This document shows, piece after piece, positions 13,473 to 13,534 of a DNA stretch of 13,534 nucleotides. The DNA is from Phycisphaerae bacterium. GTDB taxonomy: Bacteria > Planctomycetota > Phycisphaerae > Phycisphaerales > SM1A02. The position numbers were made by a program, and so were the translations under genes. The notes beneath the pieces are model-generated. The model was not told the DNA's origin. It saw only the letters and a list, made by a program, of their open reading frames with translations, and made no database searches. Numbering within the stretch: position 1 is the stretch's first letter; each line of letters begins with the position of its first letter. The stretch covers positions 14,793-28,326 of the forward strand of contig PAAB01000011.1 in NCBI GenBank assembly GCA_002591705.1, in the 5' to 3' direction.

Positions 13473-13534
13473 GCGACGAGTCGACCATCTTCGACGCCAT
13501 CCTCGCTGGGGACATCCCCTGCCACAGCGTCTAC
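13469..13534 (+). CDS. HIT-family protein, first 22 codons (cut by window edge)
   Basis: From GTG 13469, reading SDESTIFDAILAGDIPCHS after the initiator, the sequence matches the conserved opening of HIT (histidine triad) nucleotide hydrolases such as HinT: T-I-F-x-x-I-x-x-G-x-I-P. The GTG overlaps the transporter stop as GTGA, an argument for coupling. The histidine triad itself lies beyond the window, so the call rests on the N-terminal signature only. Confidence 0.75.
   Translation, partial: MSDESTIFDAILAGDIPCHSVY

Noticed and set aside
1..13534. CRISPR arrays, insertion sequences, tRNA or rRNA genes
   Set aside because: No repeated spacer pattern, transposase, terminal inverted repeats or RNA gene signatures were seen by eye; coding is near continuous.

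Overview
The window is a GC-rich bacterial chromosome fragment, densely coded and with no mobile elements, tRNAs, rRNAs or CRISPR. Every gene but the last two lies on the minus strand. The gene order (rpmF-plsX-fabH-fabD beside a MutL-type ASKHA protein and a set of conserved membrane proteins) and the plant-like FabD nucleophile motif suggest a Planctomycetota/Phycisphaerae-type bacterium. That placement is inferred from general family knowledge and no database search was possible.

Layout from the right end, in the direction of minus-strand transcription. Positions 12518-11027 hold nadC (quinolinate phosphoribosyltransferase) and an overlapping biotin protein ligase (birA). Positions 10978-2792 hold eight genes, A to H, packed end to end with ATGA or TGATG overlaps or gaps of at most 21 nt: A, a small two-helix membrane protein with a PH-like domain; B, a 129-residue protein of unknown function; C, a MutL/GlmL-family ASKHA ATPase-fold protein; D, a soluble protein with sandwich-hybrid-like and KOW-like ends; E, a signal peptide-FN3-TM-DUF6754-like-TM protein; F, six TM helices; G, two TM helices around an extracytoplasmic alpha/beta domain; H, seven TM helices with a large extracytoplasmic domain. 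The cluster ends at a 9-bp hairpin, probably a terminator. Beyond it a good sigma70-type promoter (TTGACA-N17-TAGATT) drives rpmF-plsX-fabH-fabD, the usual link between ribosomal protein L32 and fatty acid/phospholipid initiation; fabD runs off the left edge.

On the plus strand, starting only 36 bp from nadC, lies a YhhQ-type queuosine-precursor transporter, then the first 22 codons of a HIT-family protein that overlaps its stop codon.

The A-H cluster is the candidate undescribed system. It looks like a dedicated inner-membrane complex: a cytosolic nucleotide-binding ASKHA protein (C), a soluble partner (D), a PH-like membrane anchor (A), and four polytopic or bitopic proteins exposing domains outside the membrane (E-H). 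No gene for glutamate mutase or another B12 mutase is next to C, so the usual explanation for a MutL/GlmL protein is not supported here. The sequence does not reveal the function. No gene-free stretch exceeds 150 bp; the largest, 2648-2791, holds the terminator, the promoter and the rpmF leader.
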